34,143 bases of DNA from an uncultured Meiothermus sp. (GTDB lineage Bacteria > Deinococcota > Deinococci > Deinococcales > Thermaceae), in assembly GCA_937950405.1 (NCBI GenBank), contig CALFDH010000020.1, forward strand, positions 1 to 34,143, read 5' to 3'. Below the pieces are notes generated by a model, which saw nothing but the letters and a program-made list of their open reading frames with translations, was not told the DNA's origin and did no database searches. Below are positions 19,240 to 27,913 of the stretch, one piece after another (positions within the stretch are counted from its first letter, which is position 1; the number at the start of each line of letters is the position of its first letter). Both the position numbers and the translations under genes were made by a program.

Positions 19240-20409
19240 TCATACGCTTTTGAGAGCCGCTGTGGGCTGACCCAGCACTGCCTCAAAGAGGGCCACGTAG
19301 TGGGCCACCGCCCGCTCCACCGAAAAGCGTTCCTTGACTTTGGCTCTGGCTTTTGCGCCAAATTCTGCTTGCAGTTGTGGGTCTTGCAAGACCCCGACCA
19401 GTCCATCGGCTAGCGCCTGCGGGTTACCGGTGTCCACCAAAAGCCCGTCTACCCCCGAGTTCACGAACTCCGGGGCCGTCGCAAAGCGGGTCAGCACCAC
19501 CGGCTTACCCAGGTACATGGCCTCCGAAAGAACCAGTGGTGAAGCCTCGCCAAAGGCGGAAGACATCGTAAAAACCGTAGCCCTGGCCATGTACTTGTAG
19601 GGGTTGGCCTGAAAACCGGGCATCCAGACCCATTCCCCGATACCCAGCTCCGCTACCAGCGACTCCAACTGGGGGCGCAGCTCACCTTCACCCAGGATGG
19701 CCAGCCGGGCCTGGGGGATCCGTTCCCGGACCCGTTGGAAGGCCCGCAGCAAGGTGGGAAAATCCTTCATGGTGTCCATGCGACCCACCGAGAGAACAAC
19801 GGGGGTCTGGCCCTGAAACCAGGGGTGTTCTACAGGCTCCTGGGCTTTGCGCTCGAGGTCGGGGGCAATGGCCGGGTTGTAGATGACGCGGAAGTTGGAA
19901 CCGGGATACACCGCCCCGGACAGGCGGGCCACCTTCTCCGAAACCGCCACATAGGCATCCGCATTGCGCACCAGCAAGCGTATCAAGGCTGTTTTGAGCG
20001 CACCTCGCAAGCCCGGCCCCAGGTAACCCTGAATCTCATTGTGTTCGGTGAGAATCCACTTGGGCCGCCGTGCCGGGGGCAACAACCCCAAAGCCATTCC
20101 CACTGTTAGGTGAACCCTAGGCCAGGCGGAGAGGAGCAGGTCAGGTTGGTACTCGTCCAGTATGGACAGCAAGCGCCGCACCTGCCGGGGAATTGCTCGG
20201 TGCTTCATAGCCGAGCGCTCGATAGGAGCGGGCAAGATGGTGACATTGGCGGGTAGCTTGGCCTGGGAAAGCAGGTCGCCCGGTTCGGAACCCTGGGCCG
20301 CCACCAGAATGTCGTAGTGGCCTGCCAGTCCAGCCGACAGGTACTGAACTACCCGCTCCACTCCGCCGTAGCCGAGAATAGGAATGTAGAAAAGGACTCG
20401 AGGCTTCAT
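19240..20409 (-). CDS. Glycosyltransferase family 4 (ORF open to 20457; MKPRVLFYIPILGYGGVERV is the likely start)
   Basis: GYGGVERVVQYLSAGL, LSVGRMDTMKDFPTLLRAFQRVR, GEASPLVLSEAMYLGKPVVLTRFATAPEFV. Confidence 0.88.
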   Translation of the reverse strand: MKPRVLFYIPILGYGGVERVVQYLSAGLAGHYDILVAAQGSEPGDLLSQAKLPANVTILPAPIERSAMKHRAIPRQVRRLLSILDEYQPDLLLSAWPRVHLTVGMALGLLPPARRPKWILTEHNEIQGYLGPGLRGALKTALIRLLVRNADAYVAVSEKVARLSGAVYPGSNFRVIYNPAIAPDLERKAQEPVEHPWFQGQTPVVLSVGRMDTMKDFPTLLRAFQRVRERIPQARLAILGEGELRPQLESLVAELGIGEWVWMPGFQANPYKYMARATVFTMSSAFGEASPLVLSEAMYLGKPVVLTRFATAPEFVNSGVDGLLVDTGNPQALADGLVGVLQDPQLQAEFGAKARAKVKERFSVERAVAHYVALFEAVLGQPTAALKSV

Positions 20410-21659
20410 AGGATCTTCCGCAGCTTGAGCACTATAAAACGGAACCCGGCAGCCCAAGCCTCTGCCGAGACCACCGCAATAGCCATTCCTAAAGCCCCCA
20501 TGCGCGGGGCCAGTATCAACGCCAGCACCAGGTTCAACGCGCTGGCGCTGAGCACCGAGTACATCACCTCGCGATCCATCTGCCGGGGAAACATGTATTG
20601 CATAGAAAGCGAATACCCAAAGCCCACAATGGGCAGCAGCAGAGACATCACCTGCAACACCGGAATCGAAGCTTTGTACTGCTCACCAAATAGCAAGGTC
20701 ACCAGAAGGGGGGCCAAGGCTGCCAACAGTACCCCTCCCACCAGCCCAATCCCCACCGTGGCCCACAAAGCCAGACGGCTCAGGCGCATGGCCGCGTCGA
20801 CATCGCGCTTGATGAGGTGGTTGATACGAGGATAGATGGCCTGGGCCAGCGGCCACAAAATCGCAAGCCCAGGACGCACCAGCCGATTACCATTCTCGAA
20901 AAAACCCACCTGGATGGGCGAGGTCAAAAGCCCCAGAATCACCCCATTAGCCGAGGTGTAAAAACTGTCCGAGGCCCGAGCCAGAAACAGGCTCCAACTC
21001 ACCCGCAAGGCCACCCAGCTCATACTCAGATTGGGCACCTTGAGGGGGATCTCGCGGTACATAAGCCAAAGCTCGATGATGGTGGCCAGACCATAGGCAA
21101 TGGCCTGCACCGCCAGGGCTAACCAGGTGTCTTCGGGACTGCGCACAAAAATGAAAATTCCGATCAGGTGGCCCAGTCGTATAAAGCCCTCCAAAATCGC
21201 CACTACCCAGGTGCGCTCGATGGCCTGGAAGTACCATACGGGGCTAAGGGATGCAGCCACGGCAATCATCAAGGCCCAAAAGGCCAGGGCGGTATGGGCC
21301 CGAAAGCTCTCTATCGCAAACCAGGCCAGGGCGGTCAGGGCCACCATCCCAATCACCAACAATAACTTGGCCCCCATGATGGACATCACGATTCCGGCCA
21401 CGGCGTCTTTTCGATCCCGCAATCGGGCAATGGAACGGGTAGCGGAATAGTTGAAGCCATACTCTCCCACCACCGCCAGCCAGTTAGCAAAGCTCTGGGC
21501 AAAGGCCACCAAGCCAAAGCTGGGGGGCTCGAGTACCCGTGCCAGGTAGGGCAGTGAAATTAAGGGGAGGACATATGAGAGGATCTGCACGGCATACAAA
21601 GCTGCCGCATTCTGTGCGATGCGGTTACCCAGTACCCGGCGAATTCTCGCTAAAGCCAC
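20406..21659 (-). CDS. Oligosaccharide flippase (Wzx / polysaccharide biosynthesis protein family)
   Basis: QNAAALYAVQILSYVLPLISLPYLARVLEPPSFGLVAFAQSFANW N-terminus; ~12 predicted TM segments. Confidence 0.9.
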   Translation of the reverse strand: MALARIRRVLGNRIAQNAAALYAVQILSYVLPLISLPYLARVLEPPSFGLVAFAQSFANWLAVVGEYGFNYSATRSIARLRDRKDAVAGIVMSIMGAKLLLVIGMVALTALAWFAIESFRAHTALAFWALMIAVAASLSPVWYFQAIERTWVVAILEGFIRLGHLIGIFIFVRSPEDTWLALAVQAIAYGLATIIELWLMYREIPLKVPNLSMSWVALRVSWSLFLARASDSFYTSANGVILGLLTSPIQVGFFENGNRLVRPGLAILWPLAQAIYPRINHLIKRDVDAAMRLSRLALWATVGIGLVGGVLLAALAPLLVTLLFGEQYKASIPVLQVMSLLLPIVGFGYSLSMQYMFPRQMDREVMYSVLSASALNLVLALILAPRMGALGMAIAVVSAEAWAAGFRFIVLKLRKIL

Positions 21660-21937
21660 GCGACAAGCCCCCTGCCAACTGCTAATGCTCAGAAAGCCTC
21701 ACCATATCCCTTCAAGCCTACGCGCTAAGGCGTTCCCAAGAAACCAATTCCTCACACCTTAACGGCGGGAACGCTCAGATTACGCGCAAAGTATCGAATG
21801 CCATTCACCCCCTGTATGTGGAGCGACTGGCGCCCAGGCTCTGGATTTATGAATACTTTGAACCAGAATCGCCCTTCGGCAGACCCAGGACAGGCTTCAT
21901 ACAACTCCGCTGTGTAAAGCAATACTTCTACAGAAAT

Positions 21938-23044
21938 TTACGGACGGCGCATACCACTTGTCTGGGGCGAGGCACTGCCCGCGCCCGCCAGACGAGCAAA
22001 CTCCTTGGGATCTACCGAGCGCGATTGCCCAACCTCATAGGTGATGAGTTTGCGCTTGAAGAGGTCGGCCAGGTAGGCATCCATGGTAATCATGCCGTAC
22101 TGCCCACCGGTCTGAATCACGCTCACCAGCTGGTGGCTCTTACCTTCACGGATGAGCGCCCGCACCGCCGGCGTTGCAATCATAAGTTCGTAGGCCAGGA
22201 CACGCCCTCCCCCAAAAGCCTTGGGTAGAAGCTGCTGGGTCAGGACGGCGACCAGGTTGTTGGAAAGCTGTACCCGCACCTGTTCCTGCTGGGCCTGGGG
22301 GAAAACGTCAATAATGCGGTCAATAGTCTCCGGAGCACTATTGGTGTGCAAAGTTCCCATTACCAGGTGACCGGTCTCTGCGGCGGTAATGGCAGCCGCA
22401 ATGGTTTCATAGTCGCGCATCTCCCCCACCAGAATCACATCGGGGGCCTGGCGCAACACCGAACGCAGGGCTTTGTCGAAGCCGTGGGTATCGGAGCCAA
22501 TCTCGCGCTGGTTGATGATGGAGGATTTGTGGCGGTGAAAGAACTCGATGGGGTCTTCGATGGTGACAATGTGGCAGCGCTTGCGCTCGTTGATGTAGTC
22601 AATCATCGAGGCCAGGGTGGTGGACTTCCCCGAGCCGGTAGGCCCGGTCACCAGCACCAGACCACGCGGGTTCATGGCAATATCGGCTACGTTCTTGGGC
22701 AGGCCCAATTCCTCGAAGCTCTTTACGTTGGAGGGCACCACGCGCAGCACCCCGCCCACGCTACCGCGCTGCAAGAAGATATTGACGCGGAAGCGGCCCT
22801 TGCCTGGCAGGCTGAAGGAGAAGTCGAGTTCCTTCTCCTCCTCGAAGACCCGCTGCTGCTTCTCGTCCATCAGGGCATAGGTCAGGCGACGGGTTTCCTG
22901 CGGGGTCAGGGGTTCGTATTCGGTGGGGTGGAACTCACCGTCAATCTTGACCATAGGGGGCAGACCCACCGTGATGACCAGGTCGCTCGAGCTACGGTCT
23001 ACAGCCAGGTTAAGCAAATCTACGATATCCGGGGCTTTGGTCAT
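21938..23044 (-). CDS. pilT: Type IV pilus retraction ATPase PilT
   Basis: VTGPTGSGKSTTLASMIDYIN Walker A, QREIGSDTHGFDKALRSVLRQAPDVILVGEMRD, GTLHTNSAPETIDRIIDVFP. Confidence 0.95.
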   Translation of the reverse strand: MTKAPDIVDLLNLAVDRSSSDLVITVGLPPMVKIDGEFHPTEYEPLTPQETRRLTYALMDEKQQRVFEEEKELDFSFSLPGKGRFRVNIFLQRGSVGGVLRVVPSNVKSFEELGLPKNVADIAMNPRGLVLVTGPTGSGKSTTLASMIDYINERKRCHIVTIEDPIEFFHRHKSSIINQREIGSDTHGFDKALRSVLRQAPDVILVGEMRDYETIAAAITAAETGHLVMGTLHTNSAPETIDRIIDVFPQAQQEQVRVQLSNNLVAVLTQQLLPKAFGGGRVLAYELMIATPAVRALIREGKSHQLVSVIQTGGQYGMITMDAYLADLFKRKLITYEVGQSRSVDPKEFARLAGAGSASPQTSGMRRP

Positions 23045-23202
23045 GCGTCTCTCTCCAGTAGCTACTTCAGAATACGTCAAACCGTGCCAAAGGCATGGTC
23101 ATCTGCCCCCTCAAGGTTCTGGGTTCAGGTCATACCATCCAGTAGAGGCGTAATGAGGACGCAAAGCAATGTGTTGCCTGCGCCTCCAGCAAGCGCGTTT
23201 TA

Positions 23203-23466
23203 TACCAGATTCAAAAAGTTAGTTAACACAACAAAAATTCAAGTGAGGCTGTCTTTTGTAAGTCCTATCACGCTCTTAACGACGTGCTGCCCACCCAGAG
23301 GCCACTGTTCTGTCCAGGATAAAGCTTTCTTGAACTCGGATGGCTCAAAATTTGTGACGAGCGCTCTGGAGCACACCCCTCTCTGATGGTCGGCGAAAAA
23401 AGCGTCTCCCCTGATTCTGGTTGGTTCATCCCCGACCAACGACAAACCAACCGAACCTGCTATCAC
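23203..23466. repeat. Copy D of the dispersed intergenic repeat (long form, inverted relative to copies A and C)
   Basis: Plus-strand ends ataccagattcaaaaagtt... and ...gaacctgctat; ggttggtt/aaccaacc hairpin near 23418-23453; tcgccgacc/gaggggtgtgc block shared with copy B; ccaggataaagctttcttgaactcggatggctcaaaattt block shared with copy E. Confidence 0.6.
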
Positions 23467-24002
23467 CTGGCTCCTAAATATTTGAAGTAGCGCTCGCGGG
23501 TAATCATGCCGTGAACAGTGTCCCCATCAGCCACAAACACGATCTGGTGCTGACGGAATAGGGAGCTCAGTTCGCTGGCCGCCGTTTCGCCAGGCACTAC
23601 CGGGGCCTCATCCCAGGGAACCAGCGAGTCGGCAATGCCGATGACGCCCACCGGATGCCCTGCCTCGAGCAGTACCGCGATGTTGCCCTCAAAGGATTGC
23701 AGCGCATTGATGACCGGCACGGGCCGGGCCAGCCTGCGTGCCGAGGTAGGGGCAAAAATCCCGGCAGAGAGCAGGGTGGTGGTGGTCACCTTGACGGCCC
23801 GCTTGGCAATCCAGAGGCTAAGGGTGAAGACCAGCAGGAAAAAAAGCCCCTCTACAAGGCCAAAAAAGTTCACACCCTCCCAACCAAACTGGCCCCGCCC
23901 GCCAAAAGCCAGGTGTACGAGTCCAGAAACGATCAGCCCCGCAATGAGGGCGGCAAGATAGGCAATTAGACCCGCCAGGCGTAAATCTCGAACCGTTCGC
24001 AT
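23463..24002 (-). CDS. Membrane protein with C-terminal CBS-like region, function unknown
   Basis: Two or more TM segments at the N-terminus; C-terminal VFVADGDTVHGMITRERYFKYLG resembles a CBS strand-turn. Confidence 0.6.
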   Translation of the reverse strand: MRTVRDLRLAGLIAYLAALIAGLIVSGLVHLAFGGRGQFGWEGVNFFGLVEGLFFLLVFTLSLWIAKRAVKVTTTTLLSAGIFAPTSARRLARPVPVINALQSFEGNIAVLLEAGHPVGVIGIADSLVPWDEAPVVPGETAASELSSLFRQHQIVFVADGDTVHGMITRERYFKYLGAR

Positions 24003-24352
24003 CTGGCTTTTAGTCTACACTGGTTAGAGGAGCAACTTCAGGTCAGTAGATTAGGGTTTGGTGCTTTCTGATAGCTCAAAGGTAGGCTGAAAGCTGAACG
24101 CTCAAGGGTTGCCGACAGCTAATGGGCGTCACATTGACGGCAAGTATAGCCTCTTCCGGAATCTTCCGTACGGTCCGGCCAGGTCTTGAGCCGCACCACT
24201 GCAAACCCCTCATATGTATCACACGAAAGCAAGATTGTACCTCTCTAGCGTAGGCGCATTTAGCATCCTCCCAAGCCCTGGGCGCTCTTGGCTCACTACT
24301 CGAGACGTGCGATCTCTACGCCAGGCTAGGCCAGAGCCAGAAACCGAAATAA

Positions 24353-25060
24353 CTACCTCAACCACTGCAAATCCTCTTCCTTGTCTATATCAACGCCCAC
24401 CTCGGCATAGGGGGTGATGAGCGCCCTGGCCGGAACCCCGATGATTTGCGAGACCTTGGCCTCGAGCCCGGCAATATCGGCCCGGCCCAGGAGCACCTTC
24501 AGGAGGGTTCCAAAACCGATCATCCGAGCCAGGGCCAGGGGCCTTTTTCGCAGTTCCAGCGCCCGTTTGAGCAAAGGAAGGGCCGCATAAAAGAGCTGTT
24601 TGTCAATCAGAACGATGTTACCCCCCGTAAAGGAGCCCTCCCGGATGCGGGCATAGGTGCGCCGCATGTTGGGAAAGCGTTGCTCGATGGTGGGCCTGGC
24701 AATAATGGTATACACAAAACCCGCCTGGGGCGCATGTTCCAGCACCCAGCGCACGGCTTCCCCGCTCAAAAAAGGCATATCACCGGTTGCAACCAGGACT
24801 TTCTCACCCTCGGCAGCCTGGAGGCCGGCCTCGAGGTTGGCAACCAGGCTGCCGTGGTCGGGCAGGCATAACTTGGGCGGCGGGTTCAAGGGGGCAGGAG
24901 GGCCCACCAAAATCGCTTCCAGCCCCGCCTGCGCCAGGGCTTCCAGGGTGTACTCCACCAGCGGGCGACCCCGGTAGGGCACCAGGGTCTTGCTGGCAAC
25001 GCCGAATTTCAGGGCCAGCGGGTCGTCGGCTTTGCCTCCGGCCAGCACAATCGCTTCCAC
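24353..25060 (-). CDS. MobA-like NTP transferase domain protein
   Basis: EAIVLAGGKADDPLALKFG...KTLVPYRGRPLVEYTLEAL, VATGDMPFLSGEAV; GTG start. Confidence 0.85.
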   Translation of the reverse strand: MEAIVLAGGKADDPLALKFGVASKTLVPYRGRPLVEYTLEALAQAGLEAILVGPPAPLNPPPKLCLPDHGSLVANLEAGLQAAEGEKVLVATGDMPFLSGEAVRWVLEHAPQAGFVYTIIARPTIEQRFPNMRRTYARIREGSFTGGNIVLIDKQLFYAALPLLKRALELRKRPLALARMIGFGTLLKVLLGRADIAGLEAKVSQIIGVPARALITPYAEVGVDIDKEEDLQWLR

Positions 25061-25135
25061 CGCCCTAGTTTATCGCGCTTCTTTGGTTACCCCGCTCTCT
25101 TTACCCAGCCCTTGCCACCCGATAGGCTATGGGTT

Positions 25136-25339
25136 ATGGAGGATCTGCTCGAGCGGCTGGGGAATCATCTGGTCTGGCGCATCGGCAAGGCCGAAGGCGA
25201 GGAGGTACTGGTCGTACGGGTCGGGCTGGCCTCGGCAGCCCCGGAGTTTGGCCACCTGGCCCGCCTGCGAAACGTCACCGACGAAGAAATCGAGCAACTC
25301 TCGCAAGCCGGACAGCTACGGGTCGAGTGGGTCAACTAA
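25136..25339 (+). CDS. Small conserved protein of unknown function
   Basis: MEDLLERLGNHLVWRIGKAEGEEVLVVRVGLASAAPEFGHLARLRNVTDEEIEQLSQAGQLRVEWVN; stop abuts the next start (TAAATG). Confidence 0.6.
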   Translation: MEDLLERLGNHLVWRIGKAEGEEVLVVRVGLASAAPEFGHLARLRNVTDEEIEQLSQAGQLRVEWVN

Positions 25340-25771
25340 ATGGTGCTGGAAAAAGCGTTCCAACTACGGCTAGCCGAACCCCCAGAACATCTGCTACAGC
25401 CCGAGCGGGTGTTCGCCAGCAAGCCACCTTTTGGCGAGCTGGCCCGCCAGGACACCAGCCTGAAGGGCTATCTGGTAGCCGAAGCCCCGCTGTTTGGGGA
25501 AATCCATTTTCCCTTTCAGAGCCGTATTCATCCAGAGGGCAGCAAAGCCCGCCTAGAGGCCCTGCCCCTCCCCGACCCCCCAGCCTTCTGGGCCGAGCTC
25601 GAGGGGGTGGGAGAAGTAGTGGAAGGAGGTATTGCCTACCAGCTCACCCTTCGTATTCATGCCACCCTCCCCCAGGGGGAAAAATGGGGCGGGCGGGCTT
25701 TGGGGCGGCTGGCCGAAGCCGCCTTCGAGCGCAACGTGGAGCGGGTCCTGGAGCGGTTGACCAGAGCCTGA
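25340..25771 (+). CDS. DUF3809-like protein
   Basis: 143-aa ORF (MVLEKAFQLRLAEPPEHLLQPERVF...) resembling a family I associate with Deinococcus-Thermus; directly adjacent to the preceding ORF. Confidence 0.6.
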   Translation: MVLEKAFQLRLAEPPEHLLQPERVFASKPPFGELARQDTSLKGYLVAEAPLFGEIHFPFQSRIHPEGSKARLEALPLPDPPAFWAELEGVGEVVEGGIAYQLTLRIHATLPQGEKWGGRALGRLAEAAFERNVERVLERLTRA

Positions 25772-25902
25772 CCTGGTATGCCTGCCAGAGATTTTTTAGG
25801 CGAGAGTAATAGTGCTGTTCTTTATTCTGATACCAAAGAAGCCAGGGGGACAAACCAGGAACCGGCAAGGGGCATATACTGGAAGCATTCGGAGGTGGAA
25901 CC

Positions 25903-26580
25903 GTGGTCGAAGTACGCTACCTGGGACACTCAGCACTGCTCATCAGTGACGGCACCACCCGCATTGTGGTGGATCCCTTCCTGACCGGCAACCCCAAAGC
26001 GGCCCTTAGCGCTGACCAGGTCGAAGCCGACCTGATTGTGCTTACCCATGCCCACGGCGACCATTACGGCGACAGCGTTGCCCTCAGCCAACGCACCGGA
26101 GCTCCCATCATCTCGAATTACGAAATCGTCAGCTACGCCGAGAAGCATGGCGGCAAGGGCGTAGGTATGAACCTGGGCGGCACATACAAGTTCAAGGGCG
26201 GCTGGCTGAAGTGGTTTCCGGCCTGGCACTCTTCATCTTTTCCAGACGGAACTTACGGTGGACTGGCGCAGGGCTTCATAATGGAGTTGGGCGGGAAGCG
26301 CATTTACAACTCCTGCGACACCGCCCTGTTCAGCGATATGGCGCTGGTGGCCCCATATGGTGTGGATCTGGCCATCCTGCCCATCGGCGACCACTTCACC
26401 ATGGGCCCCGACGATGCCCTGCAGGCCCTCGAGCTGACCCGCGCCAAGCAAGTTTTACCCGTGCATTACAACACCTTTCCCCCCATTGCCCAGGACGGCG
26501 CGGCCTTTGTCCAGCGGGCCGGCCTGCTGGGGGTGGGTGGAAAGGCCCTCCAACCAGGGGAGCACATAACCCTTTCGTAA
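25903..26580 (+). CDS. UPF0173-type metal-dependent hydrolase (metallo-beta-lactamase fold)
   Basis: VEVRYLGHSALLISDGTTRIVVDPFLTGNP, THAHGDHYGD, LPIGDHFTMGPDDA; GTG start with ggaggtgg RBS. Confidence 0.92.
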   Translation: MVEVRYLGHSALLISDGTTRIVVDPFLTGNPKAALSADQVEADLIVLTHAHGDHYGDSVALSQRTGAPIISNYEIVSYAEKHGGKGVGMNLGGTYKFKGGWLKWFPAWHSSSFPDGTYGGLAQGFIMELGGKRIYNSCDTALFSDMALVAPYGVDLAILPIGDHFTMGPDDALQALELTRAKQVLPVHYNTFPPIAQDGAAFVQRAGLLGVGGKALQPGEHITLS

Positions 26581-26620
26581 CGCATCCTGTGCTGAAATAC
26601 CAAGCGTACCTGGAATCCGC

Positions 26621-27484
26621 ATGGACTACCGCCGACTGACTCGTCAACACTACAAGCTCGAGATGCTCCTGGGCTTAGGGCGGTCGTCGCAGGTGTACCT
26701 GGCCCATGCCCCCGACGGCACCAAGGTAGCCCTCAAAGTGCCCCGACGCGAGGTTCGCACCGACCGGGCCCTTACCGAGCGCTTTGCCCAGGAAGTAGCC
26801 CTGTCCCTAACCCTTAACCACGCCAACCTGGTGCGTGGGCTTTCGGGCCGCCCCGAAGGAGACGGGGCTTTTTTGGCGCTGGAGTATTTCGAGGAAGGAA
26901 CCCTCGAGGACAGCCTTAAAAAAGGCCCCATGAGCCGCGAAGTGGCCCTGGAGTGTCTCAGTCAGATTGCCCAGGCCCTCATCTATCTTCATGACCGGGG
27001 CATCATCCACCAGGATGTCAAACCCTCCAACATTTTCATTGACGGTCTGTTGTTCAAACTCGGCGACTTTGGGGTAGCCAAGACCCGCGAAAACCCCAAG
27101 CCCCTAGAGCGGGCTGGGAGCCCCTTCTACATGGCCCCTGAGCTTTTCATGGGCGAGCCCGCGAGCCCCGCCTCGGACGCCTATTCATTTGGGGTGATGG
27201 CCTTCGAGTTGCTGGTTGGCAAAAGGCCCTTTGTGGGCGAGACTCTCGAGGAGATCAGCCATGCCCACTTGCACAAACTACCCCCTCCGACCAACCTCCC
27301 GCCTCATCTGGATCGGATCGTGCGAAACCTCCTGGCCAAAGACCCCGCCATTCGCGCCACTCTAAAAGCCTTTCTTCAGGTTGTACGTGGCGCCCCCCAG
27401 GGCGAACCCAATTCCAACAAAACCGCCGGAGAAGACAAACCCACTAAAGGCAAAGGGTTGTTTGGGCTGTTTCGTAAGCGATAG
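26621..27484 (+). CDS. Ser/Thr protein kinase, cytoplasmic, single kinase domain
   Basis: LGLGRSSQVYLAHAPDGTKVALKVPRR, HQDVKPSNIF, LGDFGVAKT, PFYMAPELF, DAYSFGVMAFELLVGKRPF. Confidence 0.92.
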   Translation: MDYRRLTRQHYKLEMLLGLGRSSQVYLAHAPDGTKVALKVPRREVRTDRALTERFAQEVALSLTLNHANLVRGLSGRPEGDGAFLALEYFEEGTLEDSLKKGPMSREVALECLSQIAQALIYLHDRGIIHQDVKPSNIFIDGLLFKLGDFGVAKTRENPKPLERAGSPFYMAPELFMGEPASPASDAYSFGVMAFELLVGKRPFVGETLEEISHAHLHKLPPPTNLPPHLDRIVRNLLAKDPAIRATLKAFLQVVRGAPQGEPNSNKTAGEDKPTKGKGLFGLFRKR

Positions 27485-27744
27485 CTCTGGCAGAGTGTTG
27501 TGGAAATACCCACACACTTCTACAAGGTTCCAATAGCTACTGTATTGAAAGTCAAGCAGCCTGTGCAGGCATGGGCGGGGCTCTACAGAGGTCGTACAAA
27601 GCCGTTCAACCCCGCCTGAATCCCCCCTCCGCCGTAGGAAGCGACCAAAGGCGCGGGATGTGGTTTTGGTCAGATAACGTAAAACAGGCGGTCGGATAGC
27701 CGTCGAGTCTTGCCGCGATGAATGCATTGCACAAGCATGTGTAC

Positions 27745-27871
27745 TACCAGATTCGGTTAGTTCGTTACCGAATGGTGACGAACTAACCCGACCGAAGGAA
27801 GTGCTCTATGATTCAAAAAGATAGCCCCTGGGGTTTTTGGTTTGGTGAAGTATCTTTTTGAATCCGGTATA
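27745..27871. repeat. Copy C of the TIR-bounded intergenic repeat
   Basis: taccagattcggttagttcgttaccgaatggtgacgaactaacccgaccgaagg...tatctttttgaatccggtata; ~10 differences from copy A. Confidence 0.85.
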
Positions 27872-27913
27872 CGACCTACAGATAAACTGTAGTCAAACAA
27901 AGCGAGGTCGGCC

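Noticed and set aside
18442-19413. 323-aa plus-strand ORF
   Set aside because: Antisense to two well-supported GT4 genes; no recognizable motifs.
22346-23386. 346-aa plus-strand ORF
   Set aside because: Antisense shadow of pilT running into repeat copy D.
24003-24352. Possible RNA gene in the gap between 23463-24002 and the MobA-like gene
   Set aside because: No cloverleaf, T-arm consensus or terminator-associated structure found by eye.
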